64,000 nucleotides of DNA from Gnetum montanum (lineage: Eukaryota; Streptophyta; Gnetopsida; Gnetales; Gnetaceae): the NCBI GenBank assembly GCA_015680685.1, contig MNCI01005856.1:104693-168692 (forward strand), read 5' to 3'. Position numbers and translations under genes: made by a program. Below the pieces are notes generated by a model. That model saw only the letters and a list, made by a program, of their open reading frames with translations. It ran no database searches and was not told the origin of the DNA. Positions 36,200 to 47,034 of the stretch are shown here, piece by piece (the stretch's first letter is position 1; each line of letters begins with the position of its first letter).

Positions 36200-38088
36200 T
36201 GTTATGACATCTGAAAACGTTGGTGGTTGGAACACCGAGAGGTTTGCAGGAATATAGCCTAACCCTGAATCTGTGTGAGGGCCATGCTGGGAAAAATGGA
36301 AATGAGGTGCCTTGAATGGTCTAGTTGATTAGACAAGGACTTACATGGTGTAACAATAATCATTTTTAAAAGGGATTTTAAGTGAGTTTCATGTGGGAGC
36401 TTAGACAAGAAAGAATGTAACATAGAGTCTCATCCCAAAAAAAAAAAAAAATAGTAGCATGAATATGCTAGTGAATGGTGATAGTAGAAAAAATGCAAAA
36501 ATTTATGCTAAAAATTTGAAATAAATCCTGAAAGAAAATGGAACCAAAGTTTAGGTGAAGAAATGCATTGCCTCAAGACCAGGGAGCATGACTTTTGATT
36601 GAACAGTGCATGAAACTAGTACGTAGTGTCAAATGGGCATAGTGGTAGTGTTGTGGTGTGGTCATAGTCTTTGGAACATCATAGACGTGGTGTTAGTAGC
36701 TACCAAGAAGGCTAAACCTATTGGGTTGGCAGTTATCACATTATGCAGGTGCAAGGGAGATGGTGTCATAGTCCTTGCGAAGATGTAAGGTTTGGATGCT
36801 TAGGTGATGGAGTAGTACAAGCACTAAGACTGCTCGAATGCTCAATGCTCAAATTATTTTCCCACCCTAAAATGTTGATCATTGGGGTATTTATAGGGTT
36901 AGGGTTAATGTGAAATATGAACTGGATGCTACATGGCTCAGGTGCCACATGGCATGGACGTGGATTGGTCATGTTGACAAGTTATGCTTAATGTGTTACG
37001 CTTTGCAGGATAGGAATAGGAACCTAGAGATTGCTGAACTATGACCACATTGCCCAGACTACACATGCTAGAGTCTAAGAGATCTCCATGTACCTACAAA
37101 TGGTGTTAAAAAATGCAACTTGGAGTCTATGCTTTGGGGCTACATCTTCCCCCTCTTCTAAGTAGGGTCAGGCATAGGCAAAATTTTGGGGATTAATGGG
37201 GGATGCAAAAGTACTACAAACTATTGATCTTGGCCACTGGAGGGGTTTTGGAGCTAAAATGAAGGTCGATGCTAAGTTTTGGATGCTTCTAGAGGCTTTT
37301 GGAGGTATTTTCCATGTGTTAAGCTATCTACACTACATAGCATGATAGAGCGTAGCATGAACACTTAATAAATTTTTGCAGATTTTAACTTGCTACACCC
37401 ATCACATTGTCTATGCTGCATAGCGTAATAGAGTGTAGCACTAGTAATTTGTTAAATTTTTATGAAACTTGCAATGTTTCTCTATGGCATGTTGACCACA
37501 CTCTTAAGTGTAGCAGAATAGGTAGCCTCAGAAGTTAGAAAATCACAAAATGCATTTCCCTTGTTAAGTTGGCTTGAAAGATCCTTGTCCAACACTTAGA
37601 AAACTTTTGGCTTTGAAACCTATGTTAAGCTTGCTATGTTATGTAATGTAGTAGAGCATGACACCATGAGAGATGAAAAATTTTCCAAATTGTTTGCTCC
37701 ATTTTGAATACTTTTTGACAAATTCTAGCTTGGTACTTGGGGTGAATTGACAACTGGGACCTGTGTCAAGCTGGACAAGTTGTTGAACGTAGTGAGCTTG
37801 ATAGCCGATAGAAAATTTGCCTAACTATTTGATCCATCCCAAGTGACTTTTGACCACTTCTGGCTTGATATTTGTGCAAATTGGCCATGGAACTATGTGC
37901 TACACTAGCTGTGCTAGGAAGCATAGTAGGCAGACTTAGAAAAAGTTTTCAAAGAATAGGATTTTAGATGTGCTATGCTGTCTACACTACACAGCATGAT
38001 ACCAAACTTAGAAAAATTTTACTCTAGTTTTGATACTTTAAACAAATTTGCGATTCAATTGTAGGAGCCTAAAATTGGTGGTGTTGCA
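36200..38088 (-). repeat. 3' LTR of element E
   Basis: The left end TGTTATGACATCTGAAAACG aligns with TGTAATGATGAAAAATG at D's left LTR. GTGAGGGCCATGCTGG and GGTGCCTTGAATGGTC then match D's GCGAGGGCCGTGCTGG and GGTGCCCTGAACGGTC. The right end is GGTGGTGTTGCA beside the polypurine tract. TATAAATACCC lies on the minus strand at about 36885-36895. The region 37310-38000 carries repeats with imperfect palindromes of the type GCTATGCTGTCTACACTACACAGCAT. About 1.89 kb, longer than D's, mainly by these repeats. Confidence 0.75.
36885..36895 (-). promoter_or_regulatory. LTR TATA box (element E)
   Basis: The minus strand reads TATAAATACCC, identical to C's box and one base from D's. Confidence 0.5.
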
Positions 38089-38156
38089 TTGGCCCCTCTT
38101 TGTTGACTTTTAGAGGATTGACCCAAGAGACATTGACAAAGAATATGAAACACCAC
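38078..38156 (-). other. polypurine tract inside a conserved hairpin (element E)
   Basis: The minus strand reads CAACAAAGAGGGGCCAA directly before the LTR start. GTGGTGTTGC (38078-38087) at the LTR end and GAAACACCAC (38147-38156) pair at 9 of 10 positions around a 59-base loop that contains the tract. D has the same geometry. Confidence 0.65.
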
Positions 38157-38860
38157 GATGAGCATGACACCGACACTATTTGTCAATGCCTACTTGGATG
38201 ATGCTTCATTATGCTTGAGAGTGCCAAAGAAATGGAGTATGATAAGGAATAGTTTAAGGGGATGGATCAAGGGACAATGTATGGAGAGGGTATCTGGAGG
38301 ATGCAATGTCATGATGGCTTGTCACCAAAGAATGGTCCCTCATTGGCATGCTTGAGAGGGAGTTAGCATGCACAGAGAGTCTACCCTTTGGATTTCAACC
38401 ACTCATTGAAGTGCTTGTGAGATGGTTGATCTAGGCCCAAACTGATTATGAGATAGCAACTGTGCCATTTGACTTGTGCACTTGGATTGTCCTATTTTCT
38501 TTTGCTTTTGTCTTGTTTTGTTCTTTTTAGTTTTCTATCTTCTAATTTTTTTATTTTGTTTATTTTTTTTCTTTTCTTTTATCTTTTCTTTTCTTCTTCA
38601 CTTTTTCTTCCTTTTGCATTGCTAGGTGAATTGTGTGCAAGATGCTCCAGAAGGTTAGCAAGATGCCAAAATGCATCTCTAGAAGATCAGTAACATGCCA
38701 GGGATGGTGACATTGCAAATGTCCTAGAAAGTTTTTCCTTGATGATGTGACCTTCATTCTAGAGTTGTAATGCCTCAACCCATCCTACTTGAGAGGTGTG
38801 GGTAGGTGAAGAAGGATTGGAAGTATTATCGCTCACTTGTCTGTAGAACTATGTGTATTG
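38157..38860 (-). other. E 3' untranslated stretch
   Basis: No protein is recognisable. A pyrimidine-rich tract rich in TTTTCTTTT lies at about 38495-38615. Short frames on both strands here are products of that low-complexity sequence. Confidence 0.4.
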
Positions 38861-38869
38861 AATTGTAGA

Positions 38870-39195
38870 TGTTGAAATGTGAACCTAGTTTTAGGTCTTG
38901 GTAGACTACATGTTGTGCTAGTTTAAGGTCCTAGTATACCATGATCCTAGTTTAAGGTCCGAGAAGACTATACTATGCTAGTTTAATGTCCTAACAGACT
39001 GCAGTGCTAGTTAAGATCTTAGCAAACTACTGTGCTAGTTTAACGTCGTAGCAGATGGTGGATGAATAGTTTAGGGTCATGACAGACCATGTTGTGGGTG
39101 CCAGTTTAGTGTCATAGCCCAAGGACATTCTATGCTAGTTTAATGTCATAGTAGACATCTATGCTAGTTTAACATCGTAGTGGACATTGACTTAC
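38870..39195 (-). repeat. minisatellite between integrase and 3' LTR (element E)
   Basis: About ten units of 30-40 bases built on GCTAGTTTAAxGTCxTAGxAGAC repeat with length changes. The same unit type occupies the same place in D. Tat/Ogre-type elements are known for such variable tandem repeats in the region before the 3' LTR. Confidence 0.75.
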
Positions 39196-39224
39196 CTTGC
39201 TTCTGTTATCGGTGCAATACTGCA

Positions 39225-40265
39225 TCTTAGTGTAGTATGGCTTTAGCTATGAGTGGTTTATAGGATTGGAAAACTCATTGCCTTCTAAATTAGTGATCTT
39301 GAAGGCTTTGTTGTCATATGCCTTCACAACTAAGAAAGGCCCTTCCTAGTTGGCTAAGAACTTCTTTGTGAGCTTGCAGACAACCTTGAGGACTAGGTCC
39401 CCCTTCTTGATTGAGCATTGATGCTGATTATGATAGTTCTTTTACCGTTGCTTTTCTTGATACCACTCGATGTGATCAAGCATTTTCATGTGCTCCTCCT
39501 CTATAGAGTCAAGGTCGATGGTTCTCAACTCATTATTCTAAACCTCATCAATGAAGCTCGAGAGGATCATGCGTAGTGATGGGACCTACAATTCAAGAGG
39601 CAAAATTGCTTCAAATCTATACACAAGACTATATGGAATTTTACCTATTGTTGTTCTACATGTCGTGCAGTAGGCCCATAGTGCATAAACTAGTTATTTG
39701 TGCCACTATTGTTTACTATTGTTAAGCATCCTCTTCAAAAGGTTAACGATGACCTTGTTTGTAGCCTCCGCTTCACCATTTGCTTGTGGGTAGTACAGTG
39801 TTGAGAAGGTATGTTTGATGCTAAGGTTTTCATAGAAGGCTTTGGTCTCTGCACTAATAAATTGTGGTCCATTGTCTATGACTATAGTCATGGAAAGACC
39901 AAATTGGGTCACTATGTTGTCTAAGATGAATTTGCAAACTTACTGTGATGTTGTCTTCTTAAGGGGAATGGCTTCAACCCACTTTGTGAAATATTTAGTT
40001 GCAGTAATGATGAAGCTATGTCTCGTGAAAGACTTAAGCATTATAGGCCTAATGATATTCAATCCACAACATTGGAATGACCACGTGATCTACATAGTAT
40101 GTAGTTCAATGGGTGGCACATGCATTAGATTTCCATGCCGTTAACACATGTTACATGTCCTAACCTTGGAGATGCAATCACACTCAATGTAAGGCTAGTA
40201 ATAGCCTAGATGTCTAATTTTTATCGTCATTTCCCTAGGAGCTGTATGACCCCCACATAGTCCCT
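39225..40265 (-). pseudogene. broken integrase (element E)
   Basis: The catalytic core is best kept at 39706-39912: MTIVIDNGPQFISAETKAF with the second Asp, and YYPQANGEAEATNKVIVNLL with the Glu. The upstream part with the first Asp (WGLNIIR-like) and the zinc finger lie at about 39960-40260 with stops. The C-terminal GPF module (GPFLVVKAYDNKAFKI) is readable at about 39270-39345. Integrase joins the element ends to target DNA. The order with RNase H upstream is standard for Ty3/gypsy. Confidence 0.7.
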
Positions 40266-40464
40266 CATGGACTTGGTCAACCATCTTTTGTGCTTCACTG
40301 CCAGTAATGCAGGTTAGTAGTATTTCGTCATAGGATCTGTGACACAAGGTGCTATCACCTACAAGAACATATTGTTGTGACCACTTTCATATTACGTTAT
40401 TTTGGGTAGAGGTTAAATTTTGTGGGGGTTCTCCCTATTGGAGGTATGCCTTAATATCATCATA

Positions 40465-40975
40465 CCACTCCTAAGCATGCGTTGTGCTTATGGATACAAT
40501 GCTTGTTGTGTGAGCTACAAGTTTAATGCAATCCTTTATTAAAGTGGGCAAAGTGGAAAATATGTTTGGCACTATGGTTAAGGCTAAGGTAGCTAGTGCC
40601 TTAGCTATGACATTTTGATTTTTGGGGATATGTTGGACACCTACTATTGCAAATTGTTTAAGCAAGTGCTTTGCCAAATCACAGTAAGGTTGTAGATGTT
40701 GTGCTTTACAAGTGTAAACCTTTGTGACTTGGGTAATGACCAGTTGTGAATCGCGTTGGACTACTATATCCTTGATTCCTAGCTCTTGAGCTACTAAGAT
40801 GCCTCTAAGGAGACCTTTGTACTCTACCACATTGTTTGTACAAGGAAATGCAAAGTGATATGTGAAGGGTCAGATCTCCTTAGAGGGGAACATGATAACA
40901 ACACTACACTACCACCTTATGTGGTTGAAGCATCATCAAAGTGTAAGGTAGCCTCAAAGTTTGTAGGTACTTATC
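40465..40975 (-). pseudogene. second, archaeal-type RNase H (element E)
   Basis: A 119-residue open stretch reads VEYKGLLRGILVAQELGIKD, then VVQRDSQLVITQV with the Asp of the second catalytic strand, and HIPKNQNVIAKALATLA at the end. This is the extra RNase H domain that Tat-lineage elements acquired after the ordinary one. The catalytic start (FDG equivalent) lies upstream in broken sequence near 40900. The domain may cleave RNA of RNA-DNA hybrids; here it is inactive through nearby stops. Confidence 0.65.
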
Positions 40976-42693
40976 TTATGTTGTTAACATGCTTATCCAA
41001 GAATTCTAGATCTATCATTGCTTGATCGTCTATAGGTGAAACCATGAGTTGTGTAGCTATTGCTTGACCTTTGGTGGATGCGTGTGCTATGTAGTGTAGG
41101 TAAAACTCCACGGTTATTGCCTTCCACCTTGCTATTTATCTACTTTCATATATGTTCATTGTAATGGTCCTAAGTACATTACTTTTGTAAATGACATTGA
41201 ATTGACTGTGGAAAAGGTAGTGTCTCTACTTTTTAAGTGCAAAGACTAAAGTGAGACAATTCTTTTCCACATCATTATATTTTTCCTCATGTGCTACTAG
41301 CGCATGGCTTAGGTAGTAAAAAGGGATCTTGGAGCCATCATCTTGCTTTTGGAAAAGAAGAGAAGCAATGGATGTATCTGAGGTTGTAAGGTAAATGTAG
41401 AAAGGTTTATATCCTTGTGGAGGGTAGACAGTTGGAAGTTGCTCCAGCGCCTTTTTCAAGTTATCAAATGCATCTTGGAATTGGGCTGTTTACTCAAAGT
41501 GGACTCCCTTTTTGAGAAAGTGTTGCATTGGCTACAACTTGTTAGTAAACCTTGTGATAAACCTACATATGAATTGTAGCCTACCTTGTAACCTACATAA
41601 ATCCTTAAGGTTTTCTGGTGACACTCAGTTGGTGATAGCTTTAACTTTGTCGGGGTCTAAGCATATACCTGCCTCTGATACCACAAAGCCCAACATGTGA
41701 CTAGTTTTGAGCCCAAAGACACACTTTTTTGGAGTAAGCCTAAGGTCATGTCTAAGTAGTCCAAGTCATCTGTGTGGTCATGAGCTACTTTAGACTTGAC
41801 TGCTATGTCATCAACGTAATCATTGAGAAAATCTAATAGATAGTCACTAAAGATGTATGTCATTGTATGTTGATATGTTGCTCCTGTGTTCTCTAGTCTA
41901 AAGGACATCATTGTATAACAAAATGTACCTTAGGGGTAATTAAAGTAATGCTAAGCTAGTGCTTTCAGTTGATTCAAATTTGATTATACCCTGAGAACCC
42001 ATTCATGAAGGACAACAAGGCATGACCAACCATAGTATCGATGAGTTGGTCAATACTAGGCAATGGGAAATCATATTTAATGGTTGCCTTGTTTAGGTCT
42101 CAGAAGTATATGAAAATGTGTATACTTTCATTTTTCTTGGGGACAACTATAATGTTTGAGACCCAGTTGGCATAGTCAAGTGCTTGGATGAAACTGGCTT
42201 TGTAAAGCTTAGTAATCTCATCACGGATGGCCAATGCGATCTCAGGCTTGAATTTATGAGCTTTTTGTTTAACTGGCTTGATGCAAGGATCTAGGATAAT
42301 GTTAGGTTGTATTACACAAGGGTATAAACCTAGCATGTCCTCATAAGACCATGCAAATGCCTTGGCATTATCACTAAGAACTTTAGAGATGCTTTGTTGG
42401 ATTTGAGGCTCTAACAAGGAACTAATTTTTAATGTTTTCACCTTGCCTTTACATGTTGTTACAGGGAATTCTATGAGGGGATCCTTGGTCATGTTACCTG
42501 CTTCTATGTCTAGAACTCTAACTAGATGTTTTGGCTAGTCTAGCGATGTCTCTAGGGATGCCACATCTATGTCATAGGTAGACGGTTCAAAGTCTAGGAG
42601 TTTTGTGTTTATGCATCTCATGGATTTACCATAAGGTCTATTCAAGACTAAAGGTGAATGGAGACTCTCATATGCATTCATGTTCAAGGGATC
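40976..42693 (-). pseudogene. broken reverse transcriptase and first RNase H (element E)
   Basis: On the minus strand the protein side begins at 42693, after an apparent splice acceptor, with MNAYESLHSPLVLNRPYG. KVKTLKISSLLEPQIQQSIS and DNAKAFAWSYEDMLGLYP follow, then NWVSNIIVVPKKN. MMSFRLENTGATYQHTMT and LNDYVDDIAVKS (the YxDD box, intact as YVDD) lie at 41790-41911. The first RNase H is at 41226-41459: YLTTSDTSIASLLFQKQDDG and HEEKYNDVEKNCLTLVFALK with its Glu. The same order occurs in D. Stops and at least one large frame change separate the blocks. Confidence 0.75.
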
Positions 42694-43114
42694 CTACAAA
42701 ATAACCAGAAACATGTCAAGAAGCACCTATCTTAATAAAGTAAAATGTAGAGAATAAAGAAGATAATGCTATGAAAGCCTCAATAATTATGCATTATGTA
42801 AAATGATTTTTCGCATCCTCAATCGACCATAAAATTTCTAGTTTAAGGTCATAGTAGACCATAGACTATGTGTAAGACATAGATTTAAATAAAGCTTAAG
42901 AGGTTTGAAACATGGGATCAAGCTGAATGTTTATTGGGCAGTCAAAAAAAATGTAAAAAATTCTATAAGTGTAGGAAGCTGGAAAAGTTAGAAAATATTT
43001 CTAACTTTGGGTTTCACATTAGTCCCACACTACACGTGAGACATGGGATGTCCCACGTTATGCATGGGACAGGGAATTTCCTGGGAGGGTGATGTGTCAT
43101 TTAACCAAGAAGGG
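42694..43114 (-). other. E sense intron 3' end, with splice acceptor at 42694-42705
   Basis: On the minus strand TTATTTTGTAG is followed by GATCCCTTG, an acceptor directly before the first conserved pol residues and at the same place as D's AATTTTGCAG/GATAAT. The remaining bases up to the TATA box of the antisense gene are noncoding. A GTTTAAGGTCATAGTAGACC unit of the minisatellite type stands alone at about 42840. Confidence 0.55.
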
Positions 43115-43120
43115 TATAAA
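43115..43120 (+). promoter_or_regulatory. TATA box of the antisense gene (element E)
   Basis: GGGTATAAATAGAGG, a strong plant TATA match, lies 147 bases before the ATG at 43262. D has its TATA box 148 bases before its ATG. Confidence 0.7.
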
Positions 43121-43261
43121 TAGAGGTTTTACTAATGGTAGACTTATCATTTTCACCGTTAAGCCAACAATCATCAAAGCGTAGCGTAGATAAGGTAGAG
43201 CATAGCAACCAGAGGAAAGCTAGAGCATGACAATGAGAAAGCTAAAGCATAGCAGCGAAAG

Positions 43262-43380
43262 ATGCCACGTAGGAGTGAACGTAAACACCCTAGCCTCACC
43301 AATGTTGACAAAGGTGAGCATACCTTGCAGTGCCTTCCTAAAGCACTCATTGAGGAATTCCAAGAGACACCGTCAGCCAG
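43262..43380 (+). pseudogene. antisense gene of element E, exon 1
   Basis: A 119-nt exon from ATG 43262 encodes 39 residues (starting MPRRSERKHPS, ending KALIEEFQETPSA) plus two bases. It stops at AG/GTAAGC, a good donor. D's exon 1 is also 119 nt, ends in the same phase, and reads QALVKVRYVTPLN at its end. No stop occurs in it. The rest of the gene lies beyond D, from 61531. An overlapping frame at 43227-43427 is in a different phase and not supported by comparison. Confidence 0.75.
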
Positions 43381-43786
43381 GTAAGCCATTACACTCTTCC
43401 CTTGTGATTTCTTATCTTGCCTTCTAATGCATCTAGGCTTTGGGTTTTGGGGTCTTGGTTTTTTTGAAGGTGGCCTACCATGGGTAGGGACCACAATCAT
43501 GGTGATGGCTGTGGCTAGGGAGGGAGTGCGCATAGTGCATTTTTTGTTCTTTTTTTTCTTTCACTCTTTGTTTTGGTGTCAAGGGTTTGTGGGTGCCCTA
43601 TGCCACAGTGTAGAATAGGGGTTCTTGGTGTCGCATTGCGGGATAAGGGTTTAGGATTTAGGATAACGATTTTTCTATTATGGCATCCAGCGCCATAGCG
43701 CTAGGTAAGGGTTTTTACATGTTTACAACATGGGACAAGACAATGGTTTTAGATGTCTCATGCCCCAATGTGGAATAGAGGGTTTT
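43381..43786 (+). other. intron 1 of E antisense gene, left part
   Basis: This intron begins GTAAGC. It contains short repeats of the type GTAGAATAGGGGTTCTTGGTGTC / GATAAGGGTTTAGG in units of about 50-70 bases, which continue on the far side of D at 60677. A frame at 43427-43618 is T-rich noise. Confidence 0.6.
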
Positions 43787-43791
43787 CTTGG
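43787..43791. repeat. target site duplication of element D, left copy
   Basis: CTTGG directly before the LTR start TGTAATGATG; the same five bases follow the right LTR at 60672-60676. Five bases is the usual duplication size for Ty3/gypsy. Confidence 0.75.
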
Positions 43792-45277
43792 TGTAATGAT
43801 GAAAAATGTCGGTAGCTGGAAAATACCAAACGAAAATCCGTGTACACAGTCTCTACCATGGATCCATGCGAGGGCCGTGCTGGAGAAAACGAATCTGTGG
43901 TGCCCTGAACGGTCTTGCCGATCAGACAGGGACTTACTCAACCAGTAAATTGATGAATGTTATAGATATTCTGTGAAACAATTTGATTCGATGAATTGCA
44001 AAAGGAGTAGAAAATGATGTAGATAAATTCCAATAACGACAACGTCAACACGACAAGGAGGATCAGATTAAAAAAATGTGCAATTCCAAGATCTGTGCTT
44101 TGACCCGAAAACTGAGTATATTGTATACAAAGTTCCGATGAAAAACTGTGCGAAGCATACACAAAATAACAAGAAAACTATTCAACAAGGAGTACAGAAT
44201 GAAGTTCGGTCTACCTCGTAAGCCAAAGATGGGATGCAAGGAAGGTCAAGCCTAGATATCTATCGATCAATTGTTTCTGATTAATAGATTTTTGTCAACT
44301 GCACCAGATGATCTCTTGATCCCTGATCTGTTCCCTTTTTTCCTTCAGTAGTCCCTGTTCAAACTGCCAACAATCACCAATGGAGAGAACTGTATTTTCA
44401 CCAAAGAATTGATCGCTGCTGCTGTCAATGCTCAAAATTTCTTCTATCTCTGCTAAAAAGTGGAAGCTGCTCAAAAAGAAAAGCTGGAGATCCTTTGTCT
44501 CTGCGCCAACTGGAGTATTTATAAGTTCGACAACATGTGGAGAAGGCATGGCCCTGATGACACGTATGTCGAACCTTCAAAATACCATTGACTTGGCCAA
44601 CTTTATGTTGAAACTGGCTATGTCGCATCACGTTTTTTTGGAAAAAGTGACGAAGTACACTTTCAACCACTTCCGCTGAAGCTGCTTCATAGTTACACAT
44701 AGTACGCACAATACGCTCATCAGTGTATCATGCGTGTGGATGACAGGTGCGTATCAAGTACTGTTTTAGCCGGCTTTACGTTGTATTACACTTGTTTACG
44801 CTGGGTCGCGTGGTAGAGTGTAATGGAGCATGAGAGTAGTTGATTCAAGCTGTTTTACGCTGACTTACGTTGCAAAGCATGATAAAGCATAAGAATGGTC
44901 ATCTTTACAATAAATTACGCTTCTCTACACTACGTAGCGTAACCAGCGTAAAGCGACCAGTCTGCAAAAAGAAAGAAGTCAATCTGCTGCACTTTCTTGG
45001 ACTTTGACTTTGACTTTCTTGAAGCTCGTTACACTGCTCTTCTGATATCGGGCTATGTTAAGTAGAGTTACACTTAGCGACATTACGCTAAGTTGCATAA
45101 TGTACCGTAAGGAGAAAAACAAAGTAAGATTGAAATCTGTAAGGAACTTGGAGACTTGATGCTACGCACCTCTTTGCCTTGCTTTGCTTTGTTCCATCTT
45201 CTGGAATTTTGTCGCGAACTTTCGCCTGAATCATGAATCTTCACCTTAGGCTGATTCGCAATTTCCACGGTGTTTCA
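43792..45277 (-). repeat. 3' LTR of element D
   Basis: TG at the left edge and CA at the right edge; 1486 bp. It matches the right LTR over its full length with point differences, many of them CG to TG or CA (for example GGTCTTGCCGATCAG against GATCTTGTCGATCAA). It holds repeats of TTACGCTGCGTAGCGTAA type in the right third (44700-45100). Frames on either strand inside the LTR are not genes. Confidence 0.85.
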
Positions 45278-45344
45278 ATGGCCCCTCTATGTTGATAGTT
45301 AGAGAGCTTGCCCGAAAGACGTCAACAAAGAATACGAAACACCG
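45268..45344 (-). other. polypurine tract inside a conserved hairpin (element D)
   Basis: The minus strand reads CAACATAGAGGGGCCAT directly before the LTR start TGAAACACC. CGGTGTTTC (45268-45276) and GAAACACCG (45336-45344) form a perfect 9-bp stem with a 59-base loop that contains the tract. E has the same loop length. Confidence 0.7.
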
Positions 45345-46465
45345 GATGGGTAAAAGTACCAACAACGTTCATTGATAGTTCCTAGAGTATCAGCTTGTCA
45401 ATATAGAAGTATCGAAATGAGGGAAACGGGAGATAAAACAGGATGTAAGGGAATTCTTACAGAGGTAAGAGGAAACAGGTTCCGGGAAGACTCAAATGAG
45501 GTTCAGGGAATACTCAAACGAGCGGGTATAGCCTTTTCACGCATAAGTAATTAGGCTTTCTTCTACGATTGCATTTGCATGGAGTTATGTCGTCATATTG
45601 TAGATGAAGGGGCTTGTATAGATGCATCGCGTTGCGTATGCACGGCTTGGATGAGATGTGTTTCACCCATTTTGCCAACCCACCCCCCCTTTTTTTTTGC
45701 GTCCATTAGGCGAGTTGCGTTACGCCGGTTAATGGACTTGACTATAATGCAGATGCGGAAAACGTATGCTGCGTATTCACATTTAGCTTGAGGGAAACAG
45801 ATGGGATGGTTAAGTAGGGTAGTAAAGGCTAGAGGTGGGGTTATGAGGAACACAGGGATGCACTTCTGAGTGGACAAGCTAACTTAAGCGGCCATCTCAA
45901 AATGCTATCTGTATTTTACTGCTCAGATGAATGCACCTTTGAACGACATCCTCGTAGCAAGTCACCTGCAACCAAAGAAGAAAAATAGAGGACACCATTG
46001 CGTGGTCGAATCACTGGAGAGGTTGTTGAAACAAGTACCATTTGAGGCGAGATAGAGTGAGCGGGCCGTGGACGAGGAACCATAGCCAGAGGATAGGGTC
46101 TTCAAAGTTGATGCTCGGGCTAGTATATCGCCGCTAAAGATCATCAGACTCAGCGCACCTGACTGGTTATGCAAAGAACCAGCTAGGTGAATCTGTGAAG
46201 CCAGAGCCTGATAGTGATGATGAGCGGAGGTCCCCAAGGTTGTTGTTGATGAGAACTCTTTTGGGGTTCCGGTTAGCACGACTAAACTCTCAGAAGTGCC
46301 ACCACTGTAGTGGGTGCAGTGACGGCATCTCCGAGGGGTCAGTAGTATACCTTTTAGCACATCCGAGGAATCAGTAGGATGCCTGTGAGGCAGCAATGCT
46401 GGGACTATCCCAACATCCCAACCCATTTGTTTTGCAGCCGCACAGAGACGATTACACTCGTTTGA
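45345..46465 (-). other. D 3' untranslated stretch, no gene recognised
   Basis: This CG-richer sequence lies between hairpin and minisatellite. A 154-codon open frame on the minus strand (45962-46426) begins MGWDVGIVPALLPHRHP, is Ser/Thr/His-rich and has no recognisable domain or matching counterpart in E. I treat it as chance. Confidence 0.45.
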
Positions 46466-46995
46466 TTTTCATGGTGGCGGTCTGTAGGTCTTAGTTTTAA
46501 GTCCTGGTAGACTGTCATTGCTGGTTTTAAGTCCCAGTAGACCATGGTCCCAGTTTAAAGTCTTGGCAGACCAAAAAATGCTAGTTTTACGTTGTAGCGG
46601 ATGGTGGTAGAGCTGATTTATGGTCTCATCAGACCATGCTGTGGATGTCAGTTTCATGTCGTGACCCAGGGACAGATCTGTTCTAGTTTTACATCTCAGT
46701 AGAAGGCTACTTACCTATGCCAGTTTTGTGTCATGGTGGATAGCTGGTACCAGTTTAGCGTCGTGGTGGATGCGTGCAGGAAATGCTAGTTTTACGTCTT
46801 AGTGGACCTATACAACATTGCCAATTTTACGTCGTAGCGGATAGTTGCAACTTGCCAGTTTTACGTCATGACAGACGATCAGCGCCAGTTTAGCGTCGTG
46901 GTGGATGCGTGAGGGGAACGCCAGTTTTACGTCGTAGCAGACGATTATTGCCAGTTTTGCGTCATAGCAGATGATTGTTGCCATTCTTGATGTTA
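46466..46995 (-). repeat. minisatellite between integrase and 3' LTR (element D)
   Basis: About fifteen units of 28-45 bases on the theme GCCAGTTTTACGTCGTAGCAGACGAT, with CG sites partly changed to TG or CA. It has the same theme and position as E's minisatellite, but copy number and spacing differ, so the array expands and contracts independently. Single degraded units also occur at 55225-55375. Confidence 0.8.
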
Positions 46996-47034
46996 ACACT
47001 GGATATGCAGCTAGATGTAGTACCGCTTTAGATA

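Noticed and set aside
38469-38693. Hydrophobic + frame as a small membrane protein
   Set aside because: It is the translation of a TTTTCTTTT-rich tract in the 3' untranslated region of E.
43227-43427. Frame overlapping exon 1 of E's antisense gene
   Set aside because: It is in a different phase from the one conserved with D, and crosses the conserved splice donor without reason.
43802-43806. AAAAA before TGTCGG as LTR edge and target duplication of D
   Set aside because: TGTCGG looks like an LTR start in both LTRs, but the right flank does not match AAAAA. Moving the edge 15 bases left to TGTAATG gives CTTGG on both sides and a sensible distance to the primer-site motif.
45962-46426. 154-codon minus frame as a gene
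   Set aside because: No recognisable domain, no counterpart in E at the same place, composition typical of chance frames in CG-richer noncoding sequence.
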